From the NCBI RefSeq assembly GCF_023897065.1, contig NZ_JAMHIV010000001.1:434001-498000 (forward strand): a stretch of DNA of 64,000 nucleotides. Reading direction: 5' to 3'. Below the pieces are notes generated by a model. The model saw nothing but the letters and a program-made list of their open reading frames with translations. It was not told the DNA's origin and did no database searches. Origin of the DNA: Crossiella sp. SN42 (lineage in GTDB: Bacteria; Actinomycetota; Actinomycetes; Mycobacteriales; Pseudonocardiaceae). This document shows positions 8,682 to 17,261 of the stretch, one piece after another. A program made the translations under genes and the position numbers. The stretch's first letter is position 1. The number at the start of each line of letters is the position of its first letter.

Positions 8682-9658
8682 CGGGCCAGGCTGGGGTGGT
8701 CCCGCCTGCGCATCACCGACCTGGCCGCGGCGGTCAGGACCGCGGCCGGGACCAGCACGGCCAAGGCCAGCGCCAGGCCACCGCCCAGCGCGATGAACCC
8801 GCAGGCCAGCACCAGGCGCTCGCCCACCAGCACCTCGTGGGCGCGCAGGGCGGCCAGCCGGGGGATCGGGCGGGCGGCGCGGGCCAGCATCAGGAAGCAG
8901 GTCCAGCACAGCGGCAGGGCCACCAGCAGGAAGGGCCACAACAGGGACAGCTCCAGCGCCTCGGTGTCCAGGACCAGTGGCCAGCCGACCGCCAACGCGA
9001 TCCACACTCCATTGAGGACAGTCAGCATGCGCAGCGTCGAGCCGTCCCCGTACCGCACCGGATACGTCCGGTAGCCACCCTCCCGGTCGCTGTCCCGATC
9101 ACACAGCGCCCCCACCAGATTGGACGCGGAGTCGTGCACCCAGAACGCCAGTGCCAGCGGCAGCAGTTCCCACGGCGGCACCGGACCGCTCGCCGTGGTC
9201 CCCACCAGGAAGGCCAGCGCTGTCGGGACGCCGCGCATGAGGTTGCCCGCCAGGCCGCGGGCCTTGAACGTCCGGCTGTAGGAAACCCCGGTGACCACGG
9301 CGACCACCCCCAGCGCCAGGTTCAGCGGGGTCAGCGCCACCGCGAACACCAGTCCGAGCCCGATCGTGAGCACCATGCCGGTGAACGCGGTCCGGGCACT
9401 CATCCGGCCGGACGGGATGGGGCGATGGGGTTTCGCGGTGGCGTCGAGCTCCCGGTCGAAGTAGTCGCCGCCGTAGAGGGAGGCGATCCAGCCGAAGGTG
9501 GGGGCGGCCCAGGCGGCGAACAGCCGCCAGGTCTCCGGGTCGGTCTGGTTGAGCCGGGCGGCCAGCACCGCGCCGGCCAGGCCGACCAGGCCCGCGTAGA
9601 ACATCGAGTCCGGGCGGCAGATCTCCAGGTGGGCGAGCAGGGTTCGTCGGGCGTTCAC
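8678..9658 (-). CDS. UbiA-family prenyltransferase (or UbiA-type terpene cyclase)
   Basis: This 326-residue polytopic membrane protein has about eight to nine hydrophobic segments. The first Mg-diphosphate motif reads GGD65YFD68RELD72, with Gly in place of the usual Asn of NDxxDxxxD. The second is CD187RD189SD191REGGYRTYPV, the standard DxxxD-type loop. UbiA enzymes transfer a prenyl chain to an aromatic or other acceptor at the membrane; a subgroup instead cyclises prenyl diphosphates. With a prenyl synthase beside it and no obvious aromatic-acid gene in the cluster, both roles are open. The GTG start has GGGAGG four bases upstream. It is divergent from the FAD monooxygenase with only 23 bp between starts, so the two promoters must overlap or lie within coding sequence. 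Confidence 0.88.
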   Translation of the reverse strand: MNARRTLLAHLEICRPDSMFYAGLVGLAGAVLAARLNQTDPETWRLFAAWAAPTFGWIASLYGGDYFDRELDATAKPHRPIPSGRMSARTAFTGMVLTIGLGLVFAVALTPLNLALGVVAVVTGVSYSRTFKARGLAGNLMRGVPTALAFLVGTTASGPVPPWELLPLALAFWVHDSASNLVGALCDRDSDREGGYRTYPVRYGDGSTLRMLTVLNGVWIALAVGWPLVLDTEALELSLLWPFLLVALPLCWTCFLMLARAARPIPRLAALRAHEVLVGERLVLACGFIALGGGLALALAVLVPAAVLTAAARSVMRRRDHPSLAR

Positions 9659-9681
9659 AATGCCTCCCTCGGGGACGGGTC

Positions 9682-10857
9682 ATGACCCCGCACGCGGTGA
9701 TCGCCGGGGCGGGGGTGGCGGGGCTGACCAGTGCGGTGGCCCTGCACCAGAACGGCTGGCGGGTGAGCGTGTTCGACCGGGCGCCGGTGCTGGAACCGCT
9801 CGGCGCGGGTCTGGGCCTGACGCCGAACGCCTTGCGCGCCTTGGACGTGCTCGGTCTCGGCGACGCGGTGCGCGAGCGCGGGGCGGTGCAGGAGACCGGG
9901 GGCATCCGGCGGCCGGACGGGCGCTGGCTGGCCCGCTCCGACCTGGCCTTCATCCGGGCCCGCTTCGGCGATCCGGTGGTGGGCCTGCACCGCAGGGACA
10001 TCATCACCATGCTGGCCGCAGCGCTGCCCGCCGGGTCGCTGCGCACCGGGGTCACGGTGACCTCGGCGACCCGGGACGGGGTGGTGCGCACCAGCGAGGG
10101 TGAGCTGGGCGCGGACCTGGTGGTGGCCGCGGACGGGATCGGCTCCAGGCTGCGGGCCGCGCTGTTCCCGGCGCATCCAGGGCCGGTCTACGCCGGGTAC
10201 ACCAGCTGGCGGATGGTGGTGCCGGTGCCGGACTACCTGGTCGAGGCCACCGAGACCTGGGGCCGGGGCACCCGCTTCGGCCTGATGCACCTGCCGGACG
10301 GGTTGCTGCACCTGTCCGCGAACTCCGTTGCCCCGCCACGGCAACGGGAGCGGGATGAGCGCCAGGCGGTGCTGCGGCGGTTCGGGCACTGGCACGCGCC
10401 GATCCCCGACCTGCTGGCCGCGGTGGAGCCGGGACAGGTGCTGCACCACGACGTGGCCGAGCTGGCCACCCCGCTGCCCACCTTCCACAGTGGACGGATC
10501 GTGCTGGTCGGTGACGCCGCGCATGCCATGACCCCCAACATCGGACCGGCCTGCCTGGCCATGGAGGACGCGGTCACCCTCGGCCTGCTGCTGCCCGCCG
10601 ACCGGGTGGCCGCTCTGGACAGCGCGCTGGCCGAGTACACCGCGCTGCGGCTGCCCAGGGCGGTGGTGCTGGCCCGGCGGGCCCGGCGGGTCGGCCTGGC
10701 CGGGCAGTGGACCTGGCCGCCCGCGGTGGCCGCGCGGAACCTGGGCATCCGGTTCGGCGGGCTGCTGCCCGCCTCGGTCACCGCGCGGGCGCTGGACGGC
10801 TCGGTGGACTGGTGGCCGCCGTCCAGGTCACCGGCAGCGCCGTCAGCCCGCGGATGA
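9682..10857 (+). CDS. FAD-dependent monooxygenase (PHBH fold), candidate prenyl epoxidase
   Basis: This 391-residue group A flavoprotein monooxygenase has the dinucleotide-binding start VIAGAGVAGL, the DG motif VVAADGIGSRLR and the GD motif LVGDAAHAMTPNIGPA. It needs NAD(P)H and O2. In meroterpenoid pathways related flavoenzymes epoxidise the terminal double bond of a prenyl chain before cyclisation. The neighbouring class II cyclase with a weakened acid motif makes that role attractive, but hydroxylation of an aromatic ring is equally possible from the sequence. Its last 80 bases overlap the convergent P450 gene. Confidence 0.85.
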   Translation: MTPHAVIAGAGVAGLTSAVALHQNGWRVSVFDRAPVLEPLGAGLGLTPNALRALDVLGLGDAVRERGAVQETGGIRRPDGRWLARSDLAFIRARFGDPVVGLHRRDIITMLAAALPAGSLRTGVTVTSATRDGVVRTSEGELGADLVVAADGIGSRLRAALFPAHPGPVYAGYTSWRMVVPVPDYLVEATETWGRGTRFGLMHLPDGLLHLSANSVAPPRQRERDERQAVLRRFGHWHAPIPDLLAAVEPGQVLHHDVAELATPLPTFHSGRIVLVGDAAHAMTPNIGPACLAMEDAVTLGLLLPADRVAALDSALAEYTALRLPRAVVLARRARRVGLAGQWTWPPAVAARNLGIRFGGLLPASVTARALDGSVDWWPPSRSPAAPSARG

Positions 10858-12010
10858 GCATCTGCGACTTCCAGGCCAGCTGGTCCTCCGGCACCGCCAG
10901 CCGGAGGTCCGGCAGCCGCAGCAGCAGCCGGTCCAGCGCGACCTGCAGCACCATCCTGGCCACCGAGGCGCCGAGGCAGTGGTGCGGGCCGTGGCTGAAG
11001 GCCAGGTGCGGGTTGTCCACCCGGTGGAAGTCCACCTTCTCCGGGCAGGCGAACACGGCCGGATCGTGGTTGGCCGCGGCCGGATCCACCAGCACCGGCT
11101 CCCCCGCCCTGATCAGCACGCCGCCGATCTCGATGTCCTCGGTGGCGTACCGGGGCAACCCGGCGCCCGCCTCCAGCGGCACCCAGCGCAGCAGCTCCTC
11201 CACCGCGGCCGGGATCAGCTCCCGGTCCGCGCGCAGGGACTCCAGCAGCGGCGGGTCGGTCAGCAGCACGTAGGCGAAGTTGGGGATGTGCGAGGCGGTG
11301 GTCTCGTACCCGGCCACCAGCACGGTCATCGCCAGCATGATCAGCTCGTGCTCGGGCAGCTCGGCCTCGCCCTTGGTGACCATGGCGCCGAGCACGTCGT
11401 CGGTCCGCTCGCTGCGGCGGCGGCGCAGGAAGGTCTCCAGGTAGTCCCACATCTGCCCGGCCACCCGCTCGGACTCCTCCGGGCTGACCGCGGCCGAGAG
11501 CGCCATGTCCGACCACTCGCGGAACTGGTCCTGGTCCTCCCGGGGGATGCCCAGCACCTCCGAGATCAGCGTGTTGGTCAGCGGAAGTGAGTACCTGGCA
11601 ACAAGATCCTGCGCCGGTCCGGCCGCCAGCATCTCGTCCAGCAGTTCCTCGGCGACCTCGATCGCCCTGGGGCGCAAGGCTTCCGCGCGGCGCTGGGTGA
11701 AGGCACGGGCCACCAGCGTGCGCACCCGGCTGTGCTGCGGCGGGTCCATGGTGACGATGCCGGTGGTGGAGTTGTAGGGCATCGAGCGCGGCACGTCGCG
11801 GCCGTGCATGGCGGCCCTGGAGAACCGCGGGTCCACCAGCACCAGCTTGGCGTCCTGGTAGCGGGTGACCAGCCAGGCCTGCTCGCCGAAGGGCAGCCGC
11901 ACCTTCAGCACCGGCTCCTCCTGGCGCAGGCGCTGGTAGAGCGGATCCAGGCGCAGGCCCTCCGCACTGAACGGGAAGGCCCGCGCCTCGGTCGCGGGAT
12001 CGGCGGTCAT
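10778..12010 (-). CDS. Cytochrome P450 with canonical I-helix
   Basis: This 410-residue soluble actinomycete P450 of the CYP105/107 style has I-helix AGYE236TTAS, K-helix EELLR and heme loop FSHGPHHC345LGAS. It is the last gene of a five-gene minus-strand operon (P450, P450, radical SAM, methyltransferase, P450), and its ATG overlaps the methyltransferase stop as ATGA. It probably oxidises the terpenoid after earlier tailoring. The 3' end runs 80 bp into the convergent monooxygenase gene, which is unusually long for an overlap. No ferredoxin gene is nearby. Confidence 0.9.
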   Translation of the reverse strand: MTADPATEARAFPFSAEGLRLDPLYQRLRQEEPVLKVRLPFGEQAWLVTRYQDAKLVLVDPRFSRAAMHGRDVPRSMPYNSTTGIVTMDPPQHSRVRTLVARAFTQRRAEALRPRAIEVAEELLDEMLAAGPAQDLVARYSLPLTNTLISEVLGIPREDQDQFREWSDMALSAAVSPEESERVAGQMWDYLETFLRRRRSERTDDVLGAMVTKGEAELPEHELIMLAMTVLVAGYETTASHIPNFAYVLLTDPPLLESLRADRELIPAAVEELLRWVPLEAGAGLPRYATEDIEIGGVLIRAGEPVLVDPAAANHDPAVFACPEKVDFHRVDNPHLAFSHGPHHCLGASVARMVLQVALDRLLLRLPDLRLAVPEDQLAWKSQMLIRGLTALPVTWTAATSPPSRPAPAR

Positions 12011-12711
12011 CGCAGGCGCCAGCCGAGCAGCCCGTCGGGGGCGTCGGCGCGCTCGAACCCGGCCTCGTCCAGCTCGGCGTTGAGCTCCTCCTCGCTGATC
12101 GGGTAGGCGTCGATCTCCTCCCGCTCCTCGATGCCCTCCTCATCGCACACGGTGATCCGGTAGGACCAGCTCAGCCGCAGCACGCCGTCACCGGCGGGCA
12201 CGCCCGCGTACTCGATGTCGTAGCGGGCCCGGCCGACCTGGAGGCTGCCCGCGGCGGGCGGGATCGGGTCCGCGGTGGCGGGTTCGGGCCGGTCCTGCAC
12301 CAGCAGGCCGCCGGGGTTGAGCGACTCGCGGCAGACCCGCCACAGCTGGGCGCGGCGTTCCGGGGAGAAGCAGAGCAGCATGCTGATCAGCACCACCGCG
12401 TCCACCTTCACCGGCAGTTTCACCGTCACCGCGTCCTGCGGCAGCACGGTGACCCGCCGTTGCAGGTCGGGCCGCCGGGCCAGCCGGGACATCAGCACCG
12501 CGCGCATCGGCGCGGCCGGTTCCACCGCGAAGATCTCACCGGGGCAGGCATCGGCGATGGTCTCGGTGACCAGACCGGTGCCCGCGCCCATCTCCAGCAC
12601 GCCGTTGGCGCAGTCGGCCACCGCCTTGGCCACCGCGCGCTGGGTGGGTTCCTTGTACGGCAAGGCGAAGAGCTCGTGGTACTGGGCCATGTAGGAATAG
12701 CGGTCAGTCAT
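12007..12711 (-). CDS. Class I SAM-dependent methyltransferase
   Basis: This 234-residue protein has a Rossmann-type methyltransferase core with the SAM-binding loop VLEMGAGTGLVT (about 38-49) and the acidic residue after strand 2 in IFAVEPAAP. Downstream, LLVQDRPEP ends the core and a substrate-capping C-terminus follows. The start at 12711 (MTDRYSYMAQ) is preferred over an upstream in-frame extension to 12909, because the extension overlaps the radical SAM gene; the chosen start overlaps that gene by only eight bases. It would methylate an oxygen, nitrogen or activated carbon of the pathway intermediate. Confidence 0.85.
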   Translation of the reverse strand: MTDRYSYMAQYHELFALPYKEPTQRAVAKAVADCANGVLEMGAGTGLVTETIADACPGEIFAVEPAAPMRAVLMSRLARRPDLQRRVTVLPQDAVTVKLPVKVDAVVLISMLLCFSPERRAQLWRVCRESLNPGGLLVQDRPEPATADPIPPAAGSLQVGRARYDIEYAGVPAGDGVLRLSWSYRITVCDEEGIEEREEIDAYPISEEELNAELDEAGFERADAPDGLLGWRLR

Positions 12712-14653
12712 GGGACACCACGCCTCTCCGGTTGTCACTGAACATCTCTCGCGCCAGCCTGCCCATGTAGTAGACGATCTCCTCGTGGTTGGTGGAGGTG
12801 ACGAAGTTGCGGGCGCCGGCCTTGTAGTACAGGGAGGTCTCCTGCTCCCCCACGGTGTGCGCGTAGGACTCCCCGCGCCGCAGCGCCAGGCACATCGCGG
12901 GCACGTCACAGGCGATGGTCACGTTGTGCCGCACGTGGAACATGTCGCCCTCGACCTCCACCAGCGGCAGGGTCTCGTTGGCGTACAACGGGGATGGCTC
13001 CCGGCCGGGGCTGGAGTAGGCGGGCAGGGTGAGCAGGTCGTACTCGAAGGCGTTGTCCAGCAGGGCCACGTGCTCGCTGGGCACCCTGGGCAGCATCGAC
13101 TCGCGCCACCAGCGCCGCAGCTCTTCCTTGGCCTCCACGGTGCCGTAGACGTACTCCACCACCGGGCCCAGCACGTCGGAGTCGGTGAAGGAGCTGTTCA
13201 GCCCGTTCTGGAACGGCTCGGCCGCCGGGTGGGTGCTGCGCTCGAACCAGTCGATCAGCGAGCGGATCGTCTCGGACTGGGTGAGGCCGCCGAGCTCGCG
13301 CAGCGGGCCCCAGAGGAACCGGAACACCGGGTTCTCCGCGACCAGCCTGGAGAAGAAGATGAACCGGTGCATGTACCGGTTGTCCTGCGGGGTCATCGTG
13401 TTGTGCGCGATCAGGTACATGAAGTCGTCGTTGTTGCCGCGCACCGTGACCAGCCCGTGCTTGGCCCGGTCCTCGGCGTAGGCGGTGTTGGGCAGGATCA
13501 GCATCGGGTAGACCGCGACCCTGGAGACGTGGTTGGCCAGCCGGTCGTAGCCCTCCATGAAGGACTCCACGGTCTCCCCCGGCGCGCCCCAGATCAGCTC
13601 GGCGTAGCAGGCCATGCCCTCCTTGCCGAGCCATTCGGCCAGGCTCTCCCAGTCGTTGACCTTCATGTTGCGCCGCTGCATGCCCTCCAGAGCGTCCGGG
13701 TTGAGGGTCTGGAGAGCCAGGGTGAACGAGCTGTGCAGTCCGGCTTCCTTCATCGCGCTGACGATCTGGTAGAACAGCTTGGACTTGTTCTTGGCCCAGG
13801 AGGTCTCGATGCTCTTGGGGAAGCCGAGCCGCTGCCGGATCTCGATGACGTCCTGGACGAACTCCAGGTCGATGGGCAGCATGCCGAAGTTGGCGTCGCA
13901 CATGACGATGGTGTGCACCTTGTGCTTGGCGAACAGCTCCACCTCCTGGCGCAGCCGCTCCCTGGAGAAGGCCCGCACCCGCTGTCCGACCGCGCCGCCC
14001 CAGTAGCAGAAGGAGCAGCGGTAGGGGCAGCCGCGGTTGGTCTCCATCAGCGCCACGTCGTAGCGGAAGTTGCCCTCGTCGTCGGTGAGCTCCAGGGTGC
14101 CGGTGAGCACCGGGGAGGCGATGGTGTCCAGGTCGTCGATCCGCGGGCGTTCCTCGGTGGTGACGAAACCGCCGTGGCCGCTCTGGAAGGAGATGCCCAG
14201 GATGCCGCCGAGCTCGTTGCGGGCCTTGCCGTCCAGGTGCGCGTGCAGCAGGTCGCAGAAGGTGAACTCGCCTTCGCCGTTGACCACGATGTCCACGTCG
14301 GGGAACATGCCGAAGACCCGTTTGGCCTGGTTGGCCACGTGGTTGCCGCCGAAGACCACCCAGCCGTCCGGCTTGAGCTGCTTGTAGGTCTCGGCCAGCG
14401 CGGCGAAGGAGCGGAAGTTCCAGCCCAGCACCGAGAAGGCGATGATGTCCGGCGCCTCGCCGGCGAACAGCTCGCTGGCCATGCCGAACAGCGTCTTGCC
14501 ACCGTCAAAGTTGATGATCTTGATGTCGAAGTTCGCGGCCAGCTTCTCGTCCTGCAGCGCGGTCGCCTTGAGATAGCCGGCAGCCAGCGGCATGGACTCC
14601 AGGGCCATCTCCCAGATGCCCTGCTGGATCAACCACACCTGTCTCCGCGTCAT
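12704..14653 (-). CDS. Cobalamin-type radical SAM enzyme (B12-binding domain plus radical SAM)
   Basis: This 649-residue protein has an N-terminal Rossmann-like domain of the B12-binding class (to about residue 160, with GGNHVAN and VVNGEGEFTF) and then a radical SAM barrel with the [4Fe-4S] cysteines C209-PYR-C213-SF-C216-YWG. The B12 domain lacks an obvious DxHxxG, as in class B radical SAM methyltransferases, where cobalamin binds base-off without His. Such enzymes methylate unactivated carbons, or occasionally rearrange skeletons without methyl transfer. It is a paralogue of the gene at 17262. Its place in an operon between P450s and a methyltransferase suggests carbon methylation or another radical step on the terpenoid. 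Confidence 0.87.
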   Translation of the reverse strand: MTRRQVWLIQQGIWEMALESMPLAAGYLKATALQDEKLAANFDIKIINFDGGKTLFGMASELFAGEAPDIIAFSVLGWNFRSFAALAETYKQLKPDGWVVFGGNHVANQAKRVFGMFPDVDIVVNGEGEFTFCDLLHAHLDGKARNELGGILGISFQSGHGGFVTTEERPRIDDLDTIASPVLTGTLELTDDEGNFRYDVALMETNRGCPYRCSFCYWGGAVGQRVRAFSRERLRQEVELFAKHKVHTIVMCDANFGMLPIDLEFVQDVIEIRQRLGFPKSIETSWAKNKSKLFYQIVSAMKEAGLHSSFTLALQTLNPDALEGMQRRNMKVNDWESLAEWLGKEGMACYAELIWGAPGETVESFMEGYDRLANHVSRVAVYPMLILPNTAYAEDRAKHGLVTVRGNNDDFMYLIAHNTMTPQDNRYMHRFIFFSRLVAENPVFRFLWGPLRELGGLTQSETIRSLIDWFERSTHPAAEPFQNGLNSSFTDSDVLGPVVEYVYGTVEAKEELRRWWRESMLPRVPSEHVALLDNAFEYDLLTLPAYSSPGREPSPLYANETLPLVEVEGDMFHVRHNVTIACDVPAMCLALRRGESYAHTVGEQETSLYYKAGARNFVTSTNHEEIVYYMGRLAREMFSDNRRGVVSHD

Positions 14654-14695
14654 CGGCTCGTCCTCACCTGTGTGTCCGAAGTAGACAGTGCGTGG

Positions 14696-15853
14696 TCACC
14701 AGGCCACCGGCAGCGCGCTGGGTCCCTGGTCGAGCAGCCCGGCCCGCTGCGGCAGCTCATCCACCGGCACGGCCAGGCGCAGCCCCGGGAAGCTCGTGGC
14801 GAGCTCGGTGAAGGCGACCTGGAGCTCCAGCCGGCCCACCGCGGCGCCGAGGCAGTGGTGCACACCGTGCCCGAAGGCCAGGTGCAGGTTGCCGGGGCGG
14901 GTGCGGTCGAACCGGCCGGGGTTGGGGAAGCGGCGCTCGTCCCGGTTGGCGCAGGCCGGTGGCGCGATCACCATGTCCCCGGCCTTGATCAGCACCTCGC
15001 CGATGCGCACGTCGTCCTGCGCGATCCGGACCAGGCCGCCGATTTCCGAGGCGTAGCGCAGGATCTCCTCGATCGCGCCCGGCACCAGCTCCGGATCGTC
15101 CACCAGGGCCTGGTAGTCCTCGGGGTGGGTGAGCAGGGTGAGCGCGCCCAGTCCGATGGTGTTGCCCGCGGTGACGTAACCGGCGATCAGGATGCTCTCC
15201 GCCATGGTGAGCAGCTCCCGGTCGTTGAGCCGGTCGTTGTCCTCCTCGCGCACCGCGATCAGGTCGCTGAGCAGGTCCTGGCCCGGGTTGCGCTGCTTGT
15301 CCGCGATCAGCCCGGCGCAGTACTCGTCCAGGCTCTTGCCCGCGGCCATCACCTCCTCCTGGCTGAAGGCGTCCAGCGACAGGATCGCCTCCGACCAGCG
15401 CCGGAAGTCGGCCTGGTCCACCACGGGCACGCCGAGCAGCTCGGTGATCACCCCGATGGACATGGGGAAGGCGAAGATCTCCACCAGGTCAGCGGGCGGA
15501 CCGGCCGCGCGCAGGTCGCCTGCCAGCTGCTTGGCCAGGGCCTGCACCTTGGGGCGCAAGGTTTCCACCCCGCGCACGGTGAAGGCCTTGGACACCAGGC
15601 GGCGCAGCCGGGTGTGCCCCGGCGGGTCCTGGAACAGCGAGTCCTCGGTGGCCGCGGCCGCGCCCGGGGCGCGCACGCCGAAGCGCAGGTCGGAGAGCAC
15701 GAACCGGACGTCCTCGTAGCGGGTGACCAGCCAGGCCGGTTCCCCGGAGTTGGTGGTGACCCGGCTGACCGGCTCCTGCGCGCGCAGCCGCGCGTACTCC
15801 ACCGGCGGTTCGGTGACGGACGGGCGGGCGAACGGGAAGGGCGGTGCCCCCAT
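14696..15853 (-). CDS. Cytochrome P450 lacking the I-helix acid/alcohol pair
   Basis: This 385-residue soluble P450 has K-helix EEILR and heme loop FGHGVHHC334LGAA. In the I-helix, where A-G-x-E/D-T-T is expected, it reads AGYV227-T228-A229, so the acid is Val and the second Thr is Ala. Loss of this pair is known in P450s with non-standard proton delivery or substrate-assisted chemistry. The ATG has GAAGGAG six bases upstream. It is closely related to the next upstream P450, with shared ITEPPAEYARL-like and RYEDVRFVL segments, and lies 14 bp from it, so the pair probably arose by tandem duplication. Confidence 0.9.
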   Translation of the reverse strand: MGAPPFPFARPSVTEPPVEYARLRAQEPVSRVTTNSGEPAWLVTRYEDVRFVLSDLRFGVRAPGAAAATEDSLFQDPPGHTRLRRLVSKAFTVRGVETLRPKVQALAKQLAGDLRAAGPPADLVEIFAFPMSIGVITELLGVPVVDQADFRRWSEAILSLDAFSQEEVMAAGKSLDEYCAGLIADKQRNPGQDLLSDLIAVREEDNDRLNDRELLTMAESILIAGYVTAGNTIGLGALTLLTHPEDYQALVDDPELVPGAIEEILRYASEIGGLVRIAQDDVRIGEVLIKAGDMVIAPPACANRDERRFPNPGRFDRTRPGNLHLAFGHGVHHCLGAAVGRLELQVAFTELATSFPGLRLAVPVDELPQRAGLLDQGPSALPVAW

Positions 15854-15867
15854 CGGCGTCTCCTTCG

Positions 15868-17058
15868 TTACCAGGTCACGAGCAGGGCGGCGGGGCTCTG
15901 GTCGAGCAGGCCGGTGCGCAGTGGGATCCGCTCCACCGGCAGCACGGTGCGCATCAGCGGGAAGGCCGAGCTGAGCACTTCCAGCGTCACGTGCAGTTCC
16001 ATCCGCCCCAGCGCGGCGCCGAGGCAGTGGTGGATGCCGTGGCCGAAAGCCAGGTGCGGGTTCTCCGGCCGGGTGATGTCGAACCGGGCCGGTTCGGGGA
16101 ACAGGCTGGCGTCGACGTTGGCCGCGCCCAGCTCGGCGAAGACGGTGTCGCCCTTGCGGATCAGCGCCTCGCCGACCTGGACGTCGTCCTTGGCGATGCG
16201 CATCAGGCCGCGTTTGCCGAACTGGCAGCGCAGGATCTCCTCCACCGCGCCCTCGATCAGCCCGGGATCGGCCACCAGGCGGTCGTACTGGGCGCGGTTG
16301 GTGAGCAGGGTGAGCATGCCCATGGTGATCGCGTTGACCGTGCTGACGTGCCCGGCCACCAGCAGGGTGACCGCCATGGTGCGCAGCTCGCCGGTGCTGA
16401 GCTTGTCGTCCTCGTTGTCCCGCACCGCGATCAGCGCGCTCATCAGGTCGCTGCCGGGGTCGCGGCGCTTCGCCTCGATCAGCTCGGCCACGTAGCCCTG
16501 CAGGTTGTTCCAGGCCGCGCCGATCTGCTCGGGGGTGTGCGCGGTCAGGCTGATCACCGCCTCGGACCAGGCGCGGAAGTCCGCCCGGTCCGGGGTGGGC
16601 ACGCCGAGCAGCTCGCTGATCACGTTGATGGACAACGGGAAGGCGAAGTCGCTGACCAGCTCGGCAGGCGGGTAGTCATCGGCCATCTCGGCGGCCAGCC
16701 GTTCGGCGGTGCGCCGCACCGCGGGGCGCAGCTCGGCCATCCGGCGGGCGGTGAACGCCCGGCCGACCAGGCGGCGCAACCGGCTGTGCCCTGGCGGATC
16801 CTGGAACAGCGACTCCTCGGGAGCGTCCTCGGCGTTGTCGCTGGCCGCGCCGGCGAAGCGGATGCTGAACCGGGGGTCGGCGAGCACGAAGCGGACGTCC
16901 TCGTACCGGGTCACCATCCAGGCGTGCGTGCCGTTCTCGGTGACCACCCTGGCCACCGGGCACTCCGCCTGCAGCCGGGCGTACTCCGCTGGTGGCTCGG
17001 TGATCGAGGGCTGGGCCAGGGGCAGGGACACAGCGGGGGCCCGCTCGGGTGCGCTCAT
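15868..17058 (-). CDS. Cytochrome P450 lacking the I-helix acid, first gene of minus operon
   Basis: This 396-residue P450 has K-helix EEILR, heme loop FGHGIHHC345LGAA and an I-helix reading AGHV238-S239-T240, with Val at the usual acid position. The start at 17058 has GAGGAG six bases upstream. It heads the five-gene minus-strand operon and faces the radical SAM gene at 17262 across a 203-bp divergent region carrying inverted repeats. It is a tandem paralogue of the following P450. The role is probably oxidation, or an unusual P450 reaction, on the cluster product. Confidence 0.9.
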   Translation of the reverse strand: MSAPERAPAVSLPLAQPSITEPPAEYARLQAECPVARVVTENGTHAWMVTRYEDVRFVLADPRFSIRFAGAASDNAEDAPEESLFQDPPGHSRLRRLVGRAFTARRMAELRPAVRRTAERLAAEMADDYPPAELVSDFAFPLSINVISELLGVPTPDRADFRAWSEAVISLTAHTPEQIGAAWNNLQGYVAELIEAKRRDPGSDLMSALIAVRDNEDDKLSTGELRTMAVTLLVAGHVSTVNAITMGMLTLLTNRAQYDRLVADPGLIEGAVEEILRCQFGKRGLMRIAKDDVQVGEALIRKGDTVFAELGAANVDASLFPEPARFDITRPENPHLAFGHGIHHCLGAALGRMELHVTLEVLSSAFPLMRTVLPVERIPLRTGLLDQSPAALLVTW

Positions 17059-17129
17059 GCACGTCTCCTCACACCGCCGTCGCCGGATCCGGATTCGAGT
17101 GCTGACGCTAGAGAACGGCGCTGGTCATG

Positions 17130-17184
17130 CGGCTGCACCCGCACTGGAGCGGACCGGGGCCCGCGTCCAGCTCTGGTGCAGCCG
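17130..17184. promoter_or_regulatory. Inverted repeat in divergent P450/radical SAM promoter region
   Basis: CGGCTGCACC (17130-17139) and GGTGCAGCCG (17175-17184) are perfect 10-bp inverted arms 35 bp apart, in the 203-bp region between two diverging operons. The right arm is identical to the decamer at 4441-4450 upstream of the cyclase. TCCAG-containing elements also lie here, at 17166-17170 and 17238-17242. This is a candidate shared operator for the cluster. Confidence 0.5.
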
Positions 17185-17261
17185 GGCGCCAAGCGGGCGT
17201 CCGTAGGCTCCGGGCCGACATCGCCTTGGGCTGCAAGTCCAGTGGACGGAGGCACACCGAG

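Noticed and set aside
12710-16495. Very long open frame on the plus strand opposite the radical SAM and P450 genes
   Set aside because: It is antisense to three genes with clear motifs, and its product is a low-complexity Gly/Val/His/Gln/Arg-rich sequence, the usual result of GC-rich third-position codon bias.
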